Shown one piece after another: positions 43,268 to 56,308 of a stretch of 64,000 nucleotides of DNA. Below the pieces are notes generated by a model, which was given only the letters and a program-made list of their open reading frames with translations, had not been told where the DNA came from and did no database searches. Numbering within the stretch: position 1 is the stretch's first letter; every line of letters starts with the position of its first letter. Location of the stretch: NCBI RefSeq assembly GCF_036711975.1, contig NC_091976.1, positions 7,192,001-7,256,000 of the forward strand, in the 5' to 3' direction. Origin of the DNA: Onthophagus taurus. Taxonomy: Eukaryota; Arthropoda; Insecta; Coleoptera; Scarabaeidae. A program made the translations under genes and the position numbers.

Positions 43268-44309
43268 CAGTAGGTAGACGATGAGGATAAAGACAAGATT
43301 TAAAAACAGGTTATGTAAATTTTATATGTAGTGACAATACATATAAAAATTAGTGACCATGTAACCTGAAACTAAACTAAAATAAACGTATTCAAATACC
43401 TCAACTATAGGTATATTTTTAAAGCATAACAAAAAAAAAGTAAATGGTTAATTATGTAGTGACGATAAGAAAAACGTTGTTATAAAACATGATTTAAAAT
43501 GTTTATTTTAATTGGGTGTACTATTCTTTAACTCATTTAAATTGTAGGTATTTTTTTCTTATTATACATTAATGAATTATAATTTCCTTTAAACGTAGAT
43601 GAACAATAAAATATAAATATTCAAATTAATGTTTAAATAAAGCGTAGAATAAAAAGGGAAAATTGTGATAATAGTAGAGTTACTAAAGTCCAACATATCA
43701 AAATCTTTTTATTTTTACAATTATAAAATGATTTTTTATTTAAATGAAAACTTAAACGTTTTCCTCTATTATTAATTTGGTCTGTTGCGCATTTTTGAAC
43801 GAATTATGACGTCACCGATATTGTTTTCAAATAGCAATTCCCCATTCTTGTTGCGGAATACGGAAGAGGAATATTTTCTGAATTTAATACAGTCAAATTT
43901 AATATTAGCTACATAAGAAAGTTTTTGAGAAAAGATACCTTAAAAAAAATAATAATAGACATGCGTAACTATGGCAATCAATTGTTTCAGATATTTTATT
44001 AAGACAATGATTAATTTTTGAAATCTGAAACGGTTGGTTATCTTGACTACTGCTATTTTTCTGTCTTAATTGAATTGTAAATTATGGAACTTTAAGGTAA
44101 TTTTTCTTGAACATTTTATACGAAACTTCCTTTTCATTCGATTTATCTTCTGCATCTGGTGTCTAAACAAATTATATACATTTGGATTTTATTAAAATTA
44201 TGCGTGATATGTTTTAACAGTTTAACAAACCTTTTTATTATCTCTATATATTGACAATTAATATATTTTATATATTTAGTTTATTTTTTAGCATATTTTA
44301 AATATTTTC
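43268..44309. other. Intergenic; repeat D relic at 43775-43905
   Basis: AT-rich. 43775-43905 carries ATGACGTCACCGAT and the neighbouring words of repeat D. Nothing else recognised. Confidence 0.45.
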
Positions 44310-44625
44310 ATGACGTTCGTTTTTTCATGTTTATCCTTTATTTTTTGATCAAGGATATCCTGAATTAAGGCGAGGGTCTCTTTTACAGGTATACCCGTAT
44401 AGAGGTTTGTAATATCAAAAGAGAAGATTTTATTATCTTTTGGCAAAGTGATAGTATTTAATTTTTCAAAGGTTGGAAGGATATATGGTGTTTAAAGTAA
44501 TTGACAAGGAATTTTTATGTTTTACATGTACTTGAATCTACAGAACTTATTATTGGCCTTATAGGAATGTTTTGTAGTTTTGTAGTTTATGGTTTAACAG
44601 CGCTAATAGCAGTATGATAATTGGA
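44310..44625 (-). pseudogene. Penelope-like RT fragment
   Basis: Minus strand gives RPIISSVDSSTCKT, then after frame changes PKDNKIFSFDITNLYTGIP and VKETLALIQDILDQK, the RT fingers and first catalytic region of a PLE. The non-LTR element on the same strand has its 3' tail at the border (about 44630), so it appears to have landed in this PLE. Confidence 0.7.
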
Positions 44626-47216
44626 ATACATAATAATAATAATAGTTTATTGGCATAACAATACAATATAGGTAATACATTAAAATAACTAAGTATAGAG
44701 TTTGCCAAAGGGTATTTCCATCAGTAAGCCAAATTATGGCGTCCTGGTCTTCCTGGAAATCCCATACACAAAAAAAAGAAATATATAAAAAAAACAAAAT
44801 AAAGTAATAACAAATCAAAATTAAATTCAACCTGAAACAATTATCGTGGCCGATAAGTAAAAAACGAAAAAAATATAAAAAATGAGGAGCCTAAACAAAT
44901 AAAAATTAATAAATGTCCCTAACAAACTAAAAAGAAAATATATATATATATACACTAATTCGAGTTGAAGGTAGAACGACGCGCTAGTCATTAAGCAATT
45001 TAAGAAGCAGAGACTCTTTAAAAGTGCGAAACGATGGTTGAGCAAAAAGCAGACTGTACTTATTCAAAATACATGCCGCGTTATAACTAAAAGACCTCTT
45101 GAACAATTGGGTACGGTGACGAGGAATGTCAATGAGGTCCTTACGCCGTACATTAATATTATGAATGTCCGTTCTGTAAGTAATTTTGTTGGTGAGGTAA
45201 GGTGGTAGTTTACTTGACACAACTTTATAAAGAAAACAACCAAAATGTAACCGACGACGACTTGACATACTCAGCCACTTCAACTCCCCCAGCTTATACG
45301 ATACTCTCTGACGTCGGCGTATACCAAATATAAAACGAATACAAGAATTCTGAACTACGTGAATACGTCGCGCATCATCAGTCAACAGGCAGTGGCCGTA
45401 AATTGTGTCACAGTATGTAAAGTTGGATAAAATTACAGACTCGCAAAGATTCTTTTTAATATCGGCGTTCAAGACTTGCCTATGAGCAAACAGCATTTTC
45501 AATTTTGCGTAAGCACGCCTGATCAGTTCACTTGTGTTACGTGTAAACCTTAAGCTGTCGTCAATGTAAAGACCAAGATCCTTGACACAGACCTTCCTCT
45601 CCAATTCAATTCCATCTATAAAGATATGGACCATACTGCTGACAAGCGCTTTGGATTCCCTACCCCCGAACACCATATAGACCGATTTATTCCCATTTAA
45701 CAAAAGACCATGTTTCTTAGTAATATTTAAAAATTTATCTAGATCATTGTTTACATCTGCAACAGACTCTAGCACATTATTTGAGCTGAAGCTGTGGTAA
45801 AGTTGTGTGTCATCCGCATAGATATGAAATTTTGAGCAAAAGCGGACAAAGATCAACATTTGAGACGTATAGATAGTGAACAAAAGAGGACCCAATGTAG
45901 AGCCCTGCGGCACACCAGACCTCAATACGGCAGGATCCGACACATCATTATCAATAACCACATACTGACTTCTCCCGCACAGATAATTATTAAAAAAATT
46001 TAAGGCTGTATTATTGAACCCAATATAATGAAGAATTGCTAAGAGAAGTTGATGATTAATAGTGTCAAACGCTTTAGAGAAGTCAAGTAAAACCAAAACA
46101 GTAGCCGCGCCATTGTCCGTTGCAGACATAACATCATCAATAATTGTCGAAAGTGCGGTTGCACAACTATACCCAGGCCTAAATCCTGATTGGATGGAGG
46201 GCAGAATATGAAACCGTTCCAAGTGCTCACGTATTTGTTCCGCAACGACCCTTTCCAAAATTCCCGACAAAGTACTTAAGATACTAATTGGCCTCACATC
46301 CGAGAAGGAAGAAGCAGTCGATGACTTAGGTATAGGAACAACTTTGGCAGATTTCCATTTCTCAGGAAAGACACCAAACTCTAAACAAAAGTTAATTACA
46401 TGCAGGAGGTAGGGAGTTATGTGTGGACAACAGAAACCCAACATCCTAAGGCTTATACCATCAATCCCCACCACTTGACTCGACATCTTCGTCAAGATAA
46501 TATTGATCGTCCCGAAATCGAAGAAAAGTACCTATTCAAAGCTTCAACATCTCTCAGACTCGTCGGTAGGCAGGGTTTTTTTTATTGTAAATATTCAACT
46601 TGCGCAGCTCCCTCCACAAATTTTGAGTGCTCCCAGTTCTCATTTGCTCAGTTAAGTAAGCTCTTTTTTCACACTTAATTGCATTAGTCGTATAATTCCG
46701 CAATTGCTTATAATAGTCCCAGTGAGCTACATGATTAGTGTGTTTAAATTTATTTAAAGCTTTGTCACGCAACGACATCATCAATTTTACATTATTGGTA
46801 ATCCACGGACTAGACTGTCTAGGAATAATTGTACAAATTGGCGCATGTATATCGAAAAGATTGGAGATATTACAGCTTAGGAAATCGACCATATCATCCA
46901 CACTATCCATGTGAAATACTAAATGCCAATCAATGTTGGCTAAATCCCGAGAAAATAATTCATAGTCGAAGAGTCTATACGAACGAAACGACACTGGCTT
47001 CCCAAGTTGCACCTCAGCCTTCAATTTTAATTCACAAAACGTCAGGCAGTGATCCGAAAGTTCGTGAACATCAATCACCTGTGAATCCATGATCGAAACG
47101 CACTCAGAAACAGCAATGATATCGAGGAGCGTGGAATTATGACCTATTCTTGTCGGTTTATCAACATATGTAGCCATATGGCAACAAAGTCCATTCCCTA
47201 AATCTAGGATATCAAT
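44626..47216 (-). pseudogene. Non-LTR retrotransposon ORF2, endonuclease end and full RT
   Basis: The truncated endonuclease begins in the NIDILDLGN region at 47216 and has SDHCLTF (catalytic SDH). A linker (PWITNNVKLMMSLRDKA) follows. After a frameshift near 46540 the RT is open for about 500 codons (46495-44984): GIDGISLRMLGF, VRPISILSTLSGILERVV, LLDFSKAFDTINH, GVPQGSTLGPLLF and catalytic IYADDTQLY (45810-45790). The C-terminal RTDIHNINVRRKD block is shared with 27700-29398. The 3' end has a short ATT tail at about 44632-44645. The 5' end is cut by MITE C. One frameshift is the only damage to the RT. Confidence 0.9.
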
Positions 47217-48282
47217 ATTGATAGAGATTGTTCTTCTAAATCCATTGATGTACAATACATCCATTTTGAATTTAAGTTTAGCAGAGAAAAGACACCTGTA
47301 GATACAGGTTGTCACACAAAAGTGCCGCAAGCTGTAATTTTGTCATTTACATTCCAATTTTCATGAGCGAGGTATCAAATGAAAAGGTTTGCTGAATACT
47401 ATGATTCATGCTACAAATAAACTTTTTCCAACGCCATCTTCAATTAAAAACGATTATCAACTTTTGATTTTCAAATTGCTCGGTAAGTTTTTCTTCACGT
47501 TATTGGATAGAGATTTTTTTTCTGAATCCATGAATGTACAATACATCAACATTAATTATAATTGTAGTAGAGAAAAACATTAAAATAGTTTCCGAACATT
47601 CTCTTAAAGCTACTTGTGGTATACTGCAGTGTGCCATGGGAAAAAATAAAAAAAAAACAACTTATAAGTATTATTTACAACTGCTTCGGGCATTGAAATA
47701 ACATTTAATGACTGTTATCAGTTTTGCCCGTTATTTTTTTCTATGGCACACTAGAGACAATGTTCGGAAAATGTTTTGATTGTTTTTCTCTGCTAAAATT
47801 ACAATTAATGTTAATCTATTGTATATCAATGGGTTCAGAAAAAAAATCTCTATCCAATAACGTGATGAAAAACATACCGAGCAATTTGAAAATCAAAAGT
47901 TGTTAATCGCTTGAAATTGAAGATGGCGTTGGAAAAAGATGAAAATCGGAATGTAAATGACAGAATTACACCTTGCGGCATTCTTGTTTGACAATCTCTA
48001 TATACAGGTGTCTTTTCTCTGCTAAAATTATAGTCAAAATAGATGTATTGTACATCAGTGCATTCAGAAAAACAATCTCTATCCAATGACGTAAAGAAAA
48101 ATATATAGAGCAATTTGTAAAGCAAAAGTTAATAATCGCTTAAAATTGAAGATCGCCTTGGAAAAAATTTATTTGTAGCATGAATAGTATTCATGAAACC
48201 ATTTCATTTGATGCCCCGCTCATGAAAATCGGAATGTAAATGACAGAGTTACAGCTTGGGGCGTTTTTTGTGTGACACCCTG
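47217..48282. mobile_element. MITE C, truncated A-family copy
   Basis: Ends at 48282 with ..TGTGACACCCTG followed by TA. Internal blocks (TTTACATTCC, GCGAGGTATCAAATGAAA, GAAATTGAAGATGGCG) occur in both orientations, as in element A. The left terminal repeat is absent; the first bases match an internal part of A. It holds the uninterrupted target of element B near 47245-47265. Confidence 0.7.
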
Positions 48283-48284
48283 TA

Positions 48285-49500
48285 TAATTCACATAATAAT
48301 AATATCTCCGATATCTCCACATTTAAGTTTAAACAATGTTTTATACCGTATTATGTTATGAATTTTCAGAAACCTGTAAAACTTGTTCTGAAGTTATCAC
48401 TCATCATTTGGGCTGAAAGCTCGAACTACCAAATTTAATGTCGTAATGAATTTAGCATTATATTTTTATTAATTTCTAATTTCATTATATTTTGTAGGTG
48501 TTTATCTAAGTTTGCTATCGGAAGGTTTTAATTTATAGTTTGTTGGCTTAATAATCCGTCTCCGTTGCCTTGAAATTTATTTTTGATTGAAAACCCTCGT
48601 TTATCTCATTAGTATTTAAATGTGATGCTTCGCAAAGTGTATACTTATCATAATAGTACCGCATTACCGAGTCATTTTGTTTTTGAATTCTTTTTCGCAT
48701 ACGATGCCATATCTCACTCGTATTTGTTGTTTTGATAAATTATATTTTTATTACATTAATTATACATTATATAGTTGTAATTTACATTTATATAACATAA
48801 CCTAAAATAAACAGCAAAACCTTTTTTTGCAATAAGTTGTTGCAACGTTATTAACGATTTCGTTTTAATAGCACTCCTTTAATAAAACGGCATATAAAAC
48901 GAATATTATATGCATCAATTTTCAATACTCATTTATAAGAATACGCATTCAAAATTTATTGATGTTAGAGCTAACACAATAACCAAAACAATGAAAATTT
49001 AATTATTCAAAATATGGGAGCTAGCCAAAGTTCTAGACAACGTTTTTTCATTTTTTTCTCAGGATGAAATAACTTTATATATACTTACCAATTAATTGAA
49101 ATGCACATGAGTATATTTTTACTTACGTATATTCTTTTAATATTAATATAATACTGACTCTATTTGCTGACCATACTTGATGTTTAATAATTATAAATTT
49201 GCAGTAACATCTGTTGTTACAAAGAAATCTATAACGTTTTATTGATTGAAAGTAGCGGTTGAAAAAGAAAGAAAAAAAATAATACAGTATATCAAACTTT
49301 ATAACTATTATGACATCATGTATTGATCCAACTAAGAATGTTTCTTTCTATTAATAGCTTTAATTTTGGGTAGGATTTGGGAGTTTGGTTGAATCGTTTT
49401 GATATTTATTCTAATATGATTTAATTGGCATCAGATTTAACTCCTGGTTTATACCAGTACTTTATTAAATTGGAAAAGTCTAGGCTATATACACATTAAT
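48285..49500. other. AT-rich intergenic; 49330-49500 paralogous to 22440-22640
   Basis: No gene recognised. From about 49330 the sequence matches the 3' flank of the glycine-rich copy 1, marking one border of the duplicated segment. Confidence 0.5.
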
Positions 49501-49551
49501 TTGAAGACCACCATATATCAATTCTGGTAAAAAAGCTCTTCTTGCAATTCT

Positions 49552-49557
49552 TTTATT
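49552..49557 (-). terminator. Poly(A) signal AATAAA of the glycine-rich gene
   Basis: AATAAA on the minus strand, about 60 bases after the stop codon at 49613. Just upstream, TTTGTTTTAG could act as an acceptor for a donor GTAAGC that overlaps the stop, so a short third exon ending FRK is an alternative. Confidence 0.55.
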
Positions 49558-49612
49558 TCCGGCTAAAACAAACAAAATTAAATATTCCAGTTATATAAAT
49601 ATATCAAACTGC

Positions 49613-51072
49613 TTACAATGTTCCGGCTGAACTCGATGATGTTGCCCAAGCACCACCTTTTCCTTTCCCTCCCCCATATCCACCTTTATGTCCCCCGCAG
49701 CATCCACCACCTCCATAGCCACCACTTCCTCCGCCTCCACCACCATGTCCTCCGCCTCCACCACCATGTCCTCCGCCTCCACCACCATGTCCTCCAGCAC
49801 CTCCAAGGCCTCCCCCGAAACCTCCACTACCCCCACCTCCAAAACCACCACTTCCGCCTCCCCCATGGCCGCCACCGCCACCTAATCCACCTCCACCTCC
49901 CAATCCACCCCCACTACCTAATCCGCCGCCTCCCCCAGCTCCACCCAAGCCACCTCCATATCCTCCAGCACCGCCAGAACCTCCTCCGTGACCTCCAGCT
50001 CCACCAAAGCTTCCTCCAAAACTACCACTTCCGCCACTTCCAAGGCCACCACCGCTTCCTAATCCACCACCATGACCTCCACCACTTCCTCCAAGGCCAC
50101 CTCCAAAACCACCACTTCCGCCACTTCCAAGACCACCACCGCCTCCTAATCCACCGCCATGACCTCCACCACTTCCTCCAGCTCCTCCAAGGCCACCTCC
50201 AAAACCACCACTACCCCCACCTCCAACGCCACCACCGCTTCCTAATCCACCCCCGCTTCCTAACCCACCGCCTCCCCCAGCACCACCAATGCCTCCACCA
50301 TATCCTCCAGCACCGCCAGAACCTCCTCCATGACCTCCAGATCCTCCAAGCCCTCCTCCGAAACCACCATTTCCCCCACTTCCGAGATCACCACCACCTC
50401 CTGAACCGCCGCCACTTCCCAATCCACCCCCATGACCTCCTAGGCCTCCACTACTTCCTCCAGCGCCTCCTATGCCTCCTCCATAACCACCACTTCCAAG
50501 ACCACCACCGCTTCCTCCAGCACCTCCAAAACCACCACTGCCCAAACCGCCTCCATGACCACCGCCACTACCTAACCCACCCCCACTTCCTAATCCACCA
50601 CCGCTTCCATGACCGCCTAAACCTCCACCGCCGCTTCCTAATCCACCTCCGCTTCCTAATCCACCTCCACTTCCTAATCCACCACCTCCATGTGCGCCTA
50701 GACCTCCGCCGACGCCCAGGCCGCCGCCGCCGCCCAAACCTCCCCCACCGCTTAGACCTCCTTTTCCACCGCCTGTTAAACCTCCCAGTAATCCTCCAAT
50801 AAGTCCACTTCCAAACCCACTTCCTCCCCCAACACCTCCCCCAACACCTCCTCCAAATCCACCTCCAAATCCACCTCCACCTCCGCCACCGCCACCTCCT
50901 CCACCGCCACCATATCCTCCTCCGTAACCTTTGGCTGCGCCATATCCACCACCATATGACGACCTTCTCACCCTCTTCAAATCTGCGGAATTGTCTAAAT
51001 CTTGAGTTTTTGGTAAAACTGTTAATATTAATAAACCATTATCTCGCAGTTTTCGAAAATCTTTAGATTCCT
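49613..51072 (-). CDS. Glycine-rich cuticle-type secreted protein, copy 2, main exon
   Basis: The acceptor AG is at 51074-51073; the exon is open for 486 codons to TAA. It starts (E)ESKDFRKLRDNGLLILTVLP then KTQDLDNSADLKRVRRSSYG, and then becomes a roughly 430-residue tract of GG-x repeats: GGLGSGG, GGHGGG, GGYGGG and GGAGG. The end is Cys/His/Lys-rich (GGCCGGHKGGYGGGKGKG) with ATSSSSAGTL. Such proteins are extracellular, usually cuticle or silk-like. It has no start of its own; a signal-peptide exon like 27144-27219 is expected upstream but was not found before 64000, so expression of this copy is uncertain. The long repeat tract without a stop argues for selection. Confidence 0.75.
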
Positions 51073-51074
51073 CT

Positions 51075-52543
51075 AAAAAAAAATTAGTATCATTCGGATA
51101 ATTATCTAGCGTTCAAAAATATACTATACCCTCTTCGCCTGTGTTCTCTTGAGCTCGTAGCGAGCCAAGGAAAAGTAAACTGCACACCAACAAGAAACGC
51201 ATCTTTAGCGCATCTGATGTGTTAATTTGTTCGTGTGCAGTTTTTATACGATTAGTAAGGCCCTGAGTCGTTGCGCAATGTGCAGGATTTCCAACAAGCG
51301 GTGAAACAATAGAAAGAAGATGTTAATGTCGTGAACTTGCGTTCAGACACGGGCCAACGTTACGTAATCGGCGATAAATGATTAACAACTTATTATTAGA
51401 CAATCCGGATAGTTTGCTTTTTTATGATTTAGTAAACGTTTCCTGCAACGAGTACATCTGCATGAATTTGTTTACGCATGAACTTAACACTTATACACAT
51501 GGAACACACGGATGTGTTATTGATATTTTAAGAATGTTGTGAAAATTATTCACGGGACTTTCATCCGAAAATTATAGGTTGGTAAAAGTAAAAAAAAATA
51601 AGGAGATAAATAGACAGATAACCTTTAACGGGTTACGAGATCTTCGTCAATAGAATTTATAATTATCTTTGTTACCTCAATAATAAGGTAAATAAAAAAC
51701 GAATTTAATTATTATGTCTCAAATTATCAAAATAATTTTTACTTATTAATGATCTTATAAATAGAGTTTCTAATACAAATAAATCAGCCAATTTCAAGCT
51801 GTAAAAAGTAACAAACTTTCTTCTCATTATAACCTTTCTAAATATTGTTCAATTTATGAAATGGATAAGTACACATTTTTAAGTATACTTAAATTAAAAA
51901 GCGTTTCTGAAATAGACTGGATAGTTGTGGCTCTAAAATCTGCTTAAAAAAGAATATGTTCTTTTTTAAATCCGGATACACCTGAAAATTCTTCAAAATA
52001 AAGTACTAAAACCAGCCTCAAATCCGTCTCAAGGCAATTAGGAAATTCCCGTTCCAATAAAAATTCCGAAAACAATAGGATAATTCCAATAAAGTAGACA
52101 CGTTTTTAAACGCGCAACGACTTATTTGAAATTTATGTGAAAGCAAGTTTACTCCTATAACGGTCTTAACCACTAAACATCGTGGTAATCACCGGTTTCA
52201 ACGAATTTAAAATCCTTTAAAATCCATCGTTGAAACAAAGGAAAATAAAATCGCTATCTCAACGTATGGAGTAAATTTTTTACTCTATACGTTGAACACA
52301 TACTTTGGACACTCCCTAGTCCAAAACCTATCCCACAAAAATTGCGTCAACAACAAACAAAAAACCCAACTCTGTACGTCTAAAAATCTCGTTCATGTAA
52401 CCAAAATTTTCTTGAATATTTTTTATTATTTTAACCATTAAAAATGGTCACTCTTGTGATGCAACACTCACTGCCAAAGTTTGTAATCATTTGGAAGCAT
52501 CTTAAATAAATCAAAAATAAAACTATACTATGGGGCATTCATA
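51075..52543 (-). other. Copy 2 upstream/intron region, duplicated, with one insertion
   Basis: 51075-52030 and 52300-52543 match copy 1 (23096-23758 and 26400-26900). About 280 bp at 52010-52295 are absent from copy 1. That extra piece contains a hairpin at 52259-52293 (CAACGTAT..ATACGTTG) and GTTTCAACGA/TCGTTGAAAC arms. Confidence 0.6.
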
Positions 52544-52589
52544 CTAAGGAAAACCGGTGTGAAAACAGCACGCCAAACTTAGCAATTAG

Positions 52590-53635
52590 GACTTGAAATA
52601 CCGGACCAAAATCTCAATACCGGTATTCGGTATTCAAAATTTTTAAAACCGGGATACCGGTATTAATACCGGTATTACTATAAAAAAGTTTACTCACTAA
52701 ATTACAATCACTAGATAGATATATCTAATTAACAACTACATATATTAACTTAATATATTAACAATTAAAAAGATAATCAAAACATAAGATACAGAATCTG
52801 AGAAGATAATCAAAAAATGGAAAGATATTAGGAATCTGTACAAAGTACCAATAAACTTAAAGGTCTGGATACCATTATTGTTATGTTGTCTTTCACTTGA
52901 TCCAAAGGTTCAACTTCACTGCCGCGTCAAAAAATAAAATTACATTTCAACATCTGAAGCTCTATGGAATTCTTTCGAAATCCTGCTTTGGAATTTTCTG
53001 GAAAGGTGCTGATTCAAGAAAGAAACTTTAGCATAATGGCTCTTGGTAATTTGTCAGACTTATCATACTACTGTTATACTTGGTGGGACACTACACGAAT
53101 CAAACTGACCTGAAGCACCATTATGGAGTAAAAATCCAAAAATAGTTGTATGCAGAGAGTATTTTATAGCTATTAGCTATGACAAATTTATTGAACACGA
53201 ACATTAAGTTGTCGTCATCAAAGGTTGAGTCTTCGTTATCTTCAACAGAGTGCAAAATGATATTTCTTGTAGACGGTATTCACACTGATCAAAAAATGTC
53301 ACTTGAAAAAATGAGGTTAGTACGGACATAAGATGGATAACAAAGTTCTGTTTGGTCAACATCATTTTCCAGCACAGCTTTAAACAAACACGGCTATTTT
53401 CGATCAGTCGCCTCCGGCTAGCATTTTTTTAATGAAACGTCAAAAAATGTGATTTGAAAATGTAGAACAAACAAACAAGAATCCTCTACGTCATTTTCCA
53501 GCACAACTTCAAACTAGCACGGCCGTTTTTGAAGACATCGGCCGCCCCGGCCATCGAGAGCGCTAAATAAAAATAATACCGAAATACAGGTATTTTGCCA
53601 TCAATACCGGTTTTTAATACCGGACAAAAATTGTC
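52590..53635. repeat. Region bounded by TACCGGTATT clusters
   Basis: Both borders are dense in ACCGGTATT words (52599-52675; 53560-53625), suggesting a separate nested element. The interior has no readable protein that I can name. Its exact ends are not resolved. Confidence 0.35.
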
Positions 53636-53641
53636 TCCGGT

Positions 53642-54166
53642 TGTGCTCCGCGAATCTGACTGCTGTAAAGTGTATCTAAAACTACCCCTTTTGAAATAGA
53701 GTGGTCAGATTTTGTTGCGGTCATATCCTAAAGAAGCTTTTAGCCACCCCCAAGAAAAAAAATCCTCACGTGTAAACGAGATTGTACTCCGCGGATCTGA
53801 TGACTGTAAAATATACCTATAATTACCCCCTATGAGATAGCGTGCCCAGATTTTCTTGCAGTCATTTCCTATGGACGCTTTTAGCCACCTCCTAAAGAGA
53901 AAAATTCGCCACAAGTAAACACAAATGTGCTCCGTGTATCTGACTACTGCTAATTGTATCTAAAATTATTCTCTATAAGACAGCGTGGCCAGATCTTGTT
54001 GCACTCATTTCCTAAAGACGGTTTTAACCACCCCCAAACGAAAAAAATTTGCCACAAGTAAACGCAAATGTGCTCCGCGTATCTGATTACTACTAATTGT
54101 ATCTAAAATTATTCTCTATAAGATAGCGTGGCCAGATTTTGTTGCACTCATTTCCTAAAGACGGTT
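53642..54166. repeat. 143-bp tandem repeat, about 3.7 copies
   Basis: TGTGCTCCG or its variant starts at 53642, 53783, 53926 and 54069. Units share CAGATTTTGTTGC and CATTTCCTAAAGACG. One inverted partial copy (CGGAGCACAATCTCGTTTAC) is near 56499-56520, close to the other end of the element, so these look like subterminal repeats. Confidence 0.85.
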
Positions 54167-54664
54167 TTCCCGTCAATCAAGAAAAACACGTGATTTGTGC
54201 AGAAGTTAAGTAAGTAAACTAAAACCTAATATACGAGTATGAAACAAATAATATCACAAAAAATAAAAACCGAAATAATGTAAAACCTACCACAGAAACA
54301 AGATAAAAGTTTACGATGCCGATGGATAGATGCGAGACAGCGCACAACGATAATAAGTTTATTATGACCTGATCTGTTTGGTAATTAAACAATTCATTGT
54401 AAGTGTTTCTTAACACTTTATCGACCGGTCATGGTTGAGGCTGCCACTCAGTAAGGACCGGCTTAGTTGCGCACGTATTTGATCCCAGTACCGGCTAAAT
54501 TTTCCCTATTCATTGTGTTGTGCTTATTGTTTTTGTTTCAAAGGAATGTAATTTTATTGATATTTATACTTTATTTTGCATTTATTTAAAAAATAAAGGG
54601 CCTTATTATAAACTAATATACTTACATTGAATATATTCAAGGTAATAGTAATTCAATTTTTAAT

Positions 54665-56308
54665 AATTTTTTAGAGGGTGATATCGCTCGTAACAGTCAC
54701 CCTTATGCAACGGAATATTACAAAATTTACATACGAAACATGTTCTACTTGTTATCTTTTTCGACGCACATACTCTACATTATTTTTGAGGTGTTTTGCT
54801 TTTACTACTTGTCACTATTCTTATAAGTTTATGCTTCTTTATGCATGATAATCTTTTTGGCGGATCTGATCTTGGTGCTCTTCTCGTAGGCTCTGAAGTA
54901 TTTGATTTGTTCGTTGAGTCTGCTGTGTCGTCACTTTCAGAATCTGTTGATGATAAATCGGGTATCCACGCAATTGCCACCTGGTGTAAGAATTGCTTAT
55001 ATGTCAACTTCTTTCCGTTCAAAGTTGTGTACGTTTTAAATGCATTAAAAAGCGCACAATTGATTAAAAACATTACTACTCGTTTGGTCCACTTCTTCGT
55101 TTTTCTAAAAATAGAGTAGTAAGACAGATATTGATCAGCGCGATCTACCCCCTTCATGTACTTGTTGTAATCAATTATTGACTCAGGCTTTTGAATTGAT
55201 ATATGTGATCTTCTATTTACACTTCCGGATTCCATTATTCGCGCCGAATGTATCGTAGATATCATGTATACATTTCGTTTACCGTTATTCCATATTTGTA
55301 ACAGAATATCGTGTTTTCTACGAAATGTAGTTTGACCATTTGAAAGGGTTACTTTTTGGAGACATTGAGGAAGACCTCTATTTTTACGAATAGTTCCACA
55401 TACCCGTACTTTATTTTGCAAGAGAACTTCAGCCATATGGACACTGTTGTAATAATTATCCTGATAAATGTGATGCCAAATATTTTTATAAGGATCAATA
55501 ACTTGTAGAATAGTGTTTTCCAATTTCATTCCTTGGCAAGCATACACTTCAAAATTACAAACGGGAATGTAGGTTCTGAATGACAGTCTTCCCCGCCACG
55601 GAATAATACATTCATCTAATGATAATTGTTGACAAGGTTTATATACATCAACAAATCTATTCTTTAAATAATTTATAACTGGCTGAACTTTTACAAGTCT
55701 GTTTGAATTTGTGGGTATATCTTCATTGTACCAGCTCTGCAGTATCTGCATAAATCTGGTTCTGCTCATTACTTTAGAAAAAAACGGAGTTTCGATGCTT
55801 GGGTCAGTTGACCAGTAATCGTGAAGTCTGTCTTTTTTTACTTGTCCCATTAGAATCATTAGACCTAAAAAATTTTTCATTTCTGGCAACGTAATATCCA
55901 TCCATTTCTTCGTTCTTGAGATAGTTTTCTATTTATTGATTATTTGATAGTGATATCTATTCGATTCTTTAACCAAATATTCCAAAAAGTCATCTCCAAT
56001 AAATAAGTTGTATCTCCAATGTCTATTACACTTTCTTCGTATTTTGGTAGAATTTTTATACCTGGGCTTCCTTCGAAAGGTTCCAAAATAATTGATTTGT
56101 CATTTGTTGACCACGTATCGATGTTTACTTCAGCAGTGTCATCATTATCACTTTCTGAATCGCTAGATTGCAGTGGCAATAATTTGCGTGGCTTCCGAAT
56201 GTTTATAGAAGAATCACTGCTATCACCATCACTATCACTTTCTGAATAACAATTATAGTCTGACAAAGTATCTAAGCAAACCTCTTCATCTGGACGATCT
56301 TTATCCAT
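54665..56308 (-). pseudogene. piggyBac-family transposase, two to three frame breaks
   Basis: The N-terminal acidic region (SESDSDGDSSDSS) and LEPFEGSPGIK are at 56308-55990. The DDE core (55901-54780) has LGLMILMGQVKKDRLHDYWS, LSLDECIIPWRGR (first Asp), YQDNYYNSV (second Asp) and YMKGVDRADQYL (third Asp), so all three catalytic Asp residues are kept. The C-terminal Cys-rich finger (CRVC..C..CNIPLHKGDCYERYH) is in another frame at 54775-54665. Frameshifts lie near 55920 and 54780. Possible ends with TTAA are at 54410-54413 and 56443-56446 (shared TTATCGAC word), but the match is weak. Confidence 0.88.

Noticed and set aside
49618-50802. 394-codon plus-strand ORF rich in His, Leu and Arg
   Set aside because: Antisense shadow of the glycine-rich exon on the minus strand; the repeat codons leave the other frame open.
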